Assembly: GCF_004054195.1 (NCBI RefSeq)
Contig: NZ_SBIW01000006.1
Location: forward strand, 424,816-488,815
Length of the DNA stretch: 64,000 nucleotides
Origin: Mucilaginibacter gilvus
GTDB taxonomy: Bacteria; Bacteroidota; Bacteroidia; Sphingobacteriales; Sphingobacteriaceae
Direction of reading: 5' to 3'
Below, piece after piece: positions 61,743-64,000 of this stretch (positions within the stretch are counted from its first letter, which is position 1; every line of letters begins with the position of its first letter). The translations under genes were made by a program, and so were the position numbers. The notes below the pieces were generated by a model. The model was not told the DNA's origin. It searched no databases and was given only the letters and a program-made list of their open reading frames with translations.

Positions 61743-62307
61743 TTTAGACAGAATAAAATTACCTTTTAGCCTGATTATTCATCTTCTCTGACCTTTGATA
61801 GCCATCCCTGGAAATCTTTAAAATTCATTGCGATAAATCCGCTCCTGCATTTTCGCTTCACTTCAAAAGCATTTGCTTTATTTTATAACTCCTTAAAAGT
61901 CCGCCCAAGAGCATTATTCAGAACTGCACTCGTTTACCCGCTTATTGCATTGCGCCGGGAAAAGCTTCGCTTGCCTTCATGCTGCACTTGACCTACTGCT
62001 AAAATATCAGATTGCTTTCAGTAGCTATTTTCCAATCGAAACGGAGAAAAAGGCAGCTAAGGTTTTGCCCGCATTTCTTAAAAATTTCTTAAAAACCCGC
62101 AAAAGACTACGGCATAATGAACCGCCCTCGTTCCTCGGCCTGTTCACCCTGCGGGACTTATTCCGTTTCCTTTTGCCTGCTGCGGGCACCCTTTTTTTGC
62201 TTTCTTTTTTTCCGTTTTTTCTTTTGAAAAATAGCTTTTTAGGGAAAGTCTTCGGGAAAAGAGGGAAACGAAAAATAAATTTTTAATCCTTTTAAATCAT
62301 TTAAAAA
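61743..62307. other. Conserved-looking non-coding or poorly coding stretch
   Basis: A 565-base gap with no convincing gene. A plus-strand frame at 61945-62286 (113 codons) has a strange composition: Phe/Leu-rich in the second half (FRFLLPAAGTLFLLSFFPFFLL) and Lys-rich end. Its middle (GCGCCGGGAAAAGC, then CGTTCCTCGGCC) has the look of the GC-rich leader blocks seen before accessory genes of Bacteroidetes elements. It may be an RNA or replication/transfer signal rather than a protein. Confidence 0.35.
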
Positions 62308-62958
62308 ATGAAAACAGCAGAAAAAAGTGCAACCGCAGTACAAGGTACAGCAGCAAAAAAAAACCAAACAGCAAACAGAGTTGAAAACCGCCCAAGCCTA
62401 ACAGGAAAGGAAGCCAAAGAAGATGGAAAAGCTACAGATCAAAAACCTGCCCAAACTCCGCAAGTTGAGGCACACAACGCCAACGAGGTTAAACCCAGTA
62501 GCCCCGCTACAGTGGATAACCAACCCGCTAACATTGCTCCCTATATCACAGGGGAAGGTTTAGACGAAGCACCAAAAGCCGAAGTGGTAAAAGTGGAAGT
62601 AGTCAAAGCAGAACCCGCCAAAGTGGAAGAAGTGAAAGCCGAGCCTAAAAAATACGCTTTTAACTTAGAGCAAACTTTAAAATCGGTTGACAGCTTGCAC
62701 CGCCTAAGCATCCAACGGATTACCCTGTTATCCCGCATCAAGTTACTGGAAGATTTTGAAGTGAAACTGGTGGAGGAAAACGACGAACTGGAAAATAACC
62801 CTTATCAGGGTTGCAAGCTGATTATCAAGGACGATAAAAACAGAGAGTTTGTGACCAACACGCCAAACCTTATCCGCATGGTTTCACAATTCATATTTGA
62901 TGCTTGCCACGAAAAACTGGCCGACATTGAAGCAAACATCATTTTCCCCAATGCTTAA
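62308..62958 (+). CDS. Lys/Pro-rich element protein
   Basis: 216 residues. The first 115 are low-complexity and disordered, with tandem KVEVVKAEPAKVEEVKAEPK-type repeats. The rest is ordered: FNLEQTLKSVDSLHRLSIQRITLLSRIKLLEDFEVKLVEENDELENNPYQGCKLIIKDD with an amphipathic C-terminal helix. It is typical of uncharacterised proteins in the accessory region of Bacteroidetes plasmids and elements. A hairpin terminator follows. Confidence 0.75.
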   Translation: MKTAEKSATAVQGTAAKKNQTANRVENRPSLTGKEAKEDGKATDQKPAQTPQVEAHNANEVKPSSPATVDNQPANIAPYITGEGLDEAPKAEVVKVEVVKAEPAKVEEVKAEPKKYAFNLEQTLKSVDSLHRLSIQRITLLSRIKLLEDFEVKLVEENDELENNPYQGCKLIIKDDKNREFVTNTPNLIRMVSQFIFDACHEKLADIEANIIFPNA

Positions 62959-62965
62959 ACAAACT

Positions 62966-62998
62966 ATGCTCCCGGCATATCGTCGGGAGCATTTTTTT
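62966..62998 (+). terminator. Terminator
   Basis: ATGCTCCCG and CGGGAGCAT form a 9-bp stem with a 9-base loop followed by TTTTTTT, eight bases after the preceding stop. Confidence 0.9.
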
Positions 62999-63154
62999 AT
63001 GGTTTCACAAAAAACAGCAATTCCTATGTACGAGCAATTTATAGAGTTAACCAACCAAATATTTTGGGAGGGTTACGCCGAAACTTTAGCGCAGGAAAAC
63101 CCCGCACGGTTTCAATTAGAGTTAAGCGATTTTATGAACACCTACCAACTTTAA
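62999..63154 (+). CDS. Small element protein (51 aa)
   Basis: 51 residues from the ATG at 62999: MVSQKTAIPMYEQFIELTNQ then IFWEGYAETLAQENPARFQLELSDFMNTYQL. The start follows the terminator directly, so a shorter start at 63026 (MYEQF) may be used instead. Helical, acidic, unknown function; small proteins of this sort precede DUF932 genes on Bacteroidetes elements. Confidence 0.6.
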   Translation: MVSQKTAIPMYEQFIELTNQIFWEGYAETLAQENPARFQLELSDFMNTYQL

Positions 63155-63158
63155 GGCA

Positions 63159-63308
63159 ATGGAGGATAAAATCTTTTTACTGGTGAAAGTCACCATAAAA
63201 ACCACACATAGCAACATACACGATGCTATACAGGAACTGCAAACCGAAACGGTTTTACAGGTGAGCAGTACCCCAAATGTGGAAGTCTTACAAACAAAAA
63301 TCATTGAA
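63159..63308 (+). CDS. Small element protein (49 aa)
   Basis: 49 codons: MEDKIFLLVKVTIKTTHSNI, HDAIQELQTETVLQVSSTPN, VEVLQTKNH, then TGA at 63306. Alternating hydrophobic strand, helix, strand pattern suggests a real ferredoxin-like half domain. It starts 4 bases after the previous stop and lies 22 bases before the DUF932 gene. Confidence 0.55.
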
Positions 63309-63330
63309 CTGAACACTAAAAAATAACATT

Positions 63331-63880
63331 ATGGCACATCAAATAAATTTCAATCAGAAAACAGGCAAAAACAGCTTTATGAGTGTAAAGGAAAAAGCCT
63401 GGCACGGGTTAGGGCAAATTATAGACCGTTATCCAACCAGTAGCGAAGCGATACAACACGCAGGGCTGGATTATATAGTGGAAAAACGCCCCTTGTTTAC
63501 TTATGATACCGCTAATCATTTGGGTGAGGGTAGCGATGATATAATGATACCTGAAATAGAAGTGCCTAATTTCTTTGCAACCGTTCGGGCAGACACCGAG
63601 CAGGTTTTAGGAGTAGTTGGCAATGATTATGAAGTCGTGCAAAACCGTGATGCGTTTTCATTTTTTGATGCTATTGTAGGTGGTGGCGATGGTATTCTAT
63701 ACGAAACGGCGGGCGCATTGGGTAACGGCGAACGTGTTTTCATTACCGCTAAACTGCCCGATTATATTCGGGTGGGTACAAAAGACTGGATAGAGCAATA
63801 TTTGTTTTTAACAACTTCGCACGATGGTTTAGGGAGTATTACCGCAGCGTTTACACCGATCAGGATCGTTTGCAACAACA
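63331..63880 (+). CDS. DUF932 (phage/plasmid-like TIGR03299) protein, 5' exon, interrupted
   Basis: The family start MAHQINFNQKTGKNSFMSVKEKAWHGLGQIIDRYPTSSEAI, then VGNDYEVVQNRDAFSFFDAIVGGGDGILYETAGALGNGERVFITAKLP and LTTSHDGLGSITAAFTPIRIVCNN are clear. A complete protein has some 350-400 residues and continues IVCNNT(L). Here the frame is cut at position 63880, in the middle of the codon after CNN, by GTGCGAC, and reads only seven foreign codons to a TAA. The 3' exon must lie beyond the window. Confidence 0.85.
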
Positions 63881-64000
63881 GTGCGACTCGTTGTGCAGCC
63901 TAATAAGCTGTACGGGTCTCACCCGTAAGGGTGGATTTAACTTTTAATCAATCCAGTGGAATGCTGGTGTTAGCGGCTTATCTAATAAAGTCCATCCGAC
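63881..64000 (+). mobile_element. Group II intron, 5' end (continues past the window)
   Basis: The sequence starts GTGCGACTCG, matching the GUGYG consensus of a group II intron 5' splice site, exactly where the DUF932 codon is split. The following bases can fold into domain-I-like stems (GTACGGGT-CTC-ACCCGTAAGGGTGG). Identification rests on the 5' consensus, the split codon and the loss of coding; the reverse transcriptase and domains V/VI were not in view. Confidence 0.75.

Noticed and set aside
61945..62286. 113-codon frame as protein gene
   Set aside because: Composition is unlike neighbouring genes and no family or start signal supports it; kept only as part of the non-coding block.

Overview
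The window reads as chromosomal and mobile DNA of a Bacteroidetes, most likely a Sphingobacteriaceae of the Mucilaginibacter/Pedobacter type. The basis is gene content: a carboxypeptidase-like plus TonB receptor, a PVC-type cytochrome/propeller protein, many stand-alone PAS histidine kinases, a DUF6799-like Met-rich protein, and a CTnDOT-type tra/mob/rteC set. No rRNA or complete tRNA was seen. Species assignment is inference.

Layout. (1) 1-2.76 kb: start of a large DUF4011/COG1112-type superfamily 1 helicase running off the left edge. (2) 2.9-13.5 kb: a mosaic block bounded on both sides by outward-facing 3' ends of serine recombinase genes, each next to a short tRNA-3'-end-like scrap. Genes at both inner borders are truncated (an MscS-like fragment on the left, a sugar isomerase fragment on the right). 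Inside are a TonB receptor/beta-helix lipoprotein/histidine phosphatase operon, a tmRNA- or tRNA-like 3' end, and a PVC-type cytochrome gene broken by one in-frame TGA. (3) 13.8-20 kb: a type II NADH-dehydrogenase-like gene, also broken by one in-frame TGA, then polyphosphate-glucokinase-like kinase, glucose-dehydrogenase-like SDR, GH130-like protein, DUF417 membrane protein and a propeller lipoprotein. (4) 20-25.5 kb: a minus-strand operon egtD - response regulator - two paralogous histidine kinases - ECF sigma factor, then a Met/Lys-repeat secreted protein. (5) 25.6-31 kb: a plus-strand operon of an unidentified exported protein, TIM-barrel isomerase, GMC oxidoreductase, aquaporin and exported VOC protein. 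(6) 31-34.9 kb: a DUF892 relic, small enzymes, and an RsbQ-like hydrolase paired with a PAS histidine kinase.

(7) From about 34.9 kb to the right edge lies an integrative conjugative element of CTnDOT type. In order it carries an HTH protein, a 16-bp tandem repeat array abutting parA, a ribbon-helix-helix partner, an oriT-like region, mobA-mobB-mobC, an XRE regulator, rteC, traE-F-G, three tandem TraI-like genes, traJ-K-(L)-M-N, then a DNA-repair/mutagenesis cassette (SRAP, Pol IV, DnaE-type polymerase) flanked by small orphan proteins, a PAS histidine kinase and plasmid-type accessory genes. At the right edge a DUF932 gene is interrupted by what looks like the 5' end of a group II intron. 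The integrase and both element ends were not found, so the exact left boundary is unknown.

How the parts work together: parA plus the RHH protein and repeats probably segregate or stabilise the excised element. MobA/B process oriT, MobC couples it to the Tra type IV secretion channel powered by TraG, and RteC/XRE probably control excision and transfer. The SRAP-PolIV-DnaE cassette may let the element survive or exploit DNA damage. These functional links are inferred from family knowledge and gene order.
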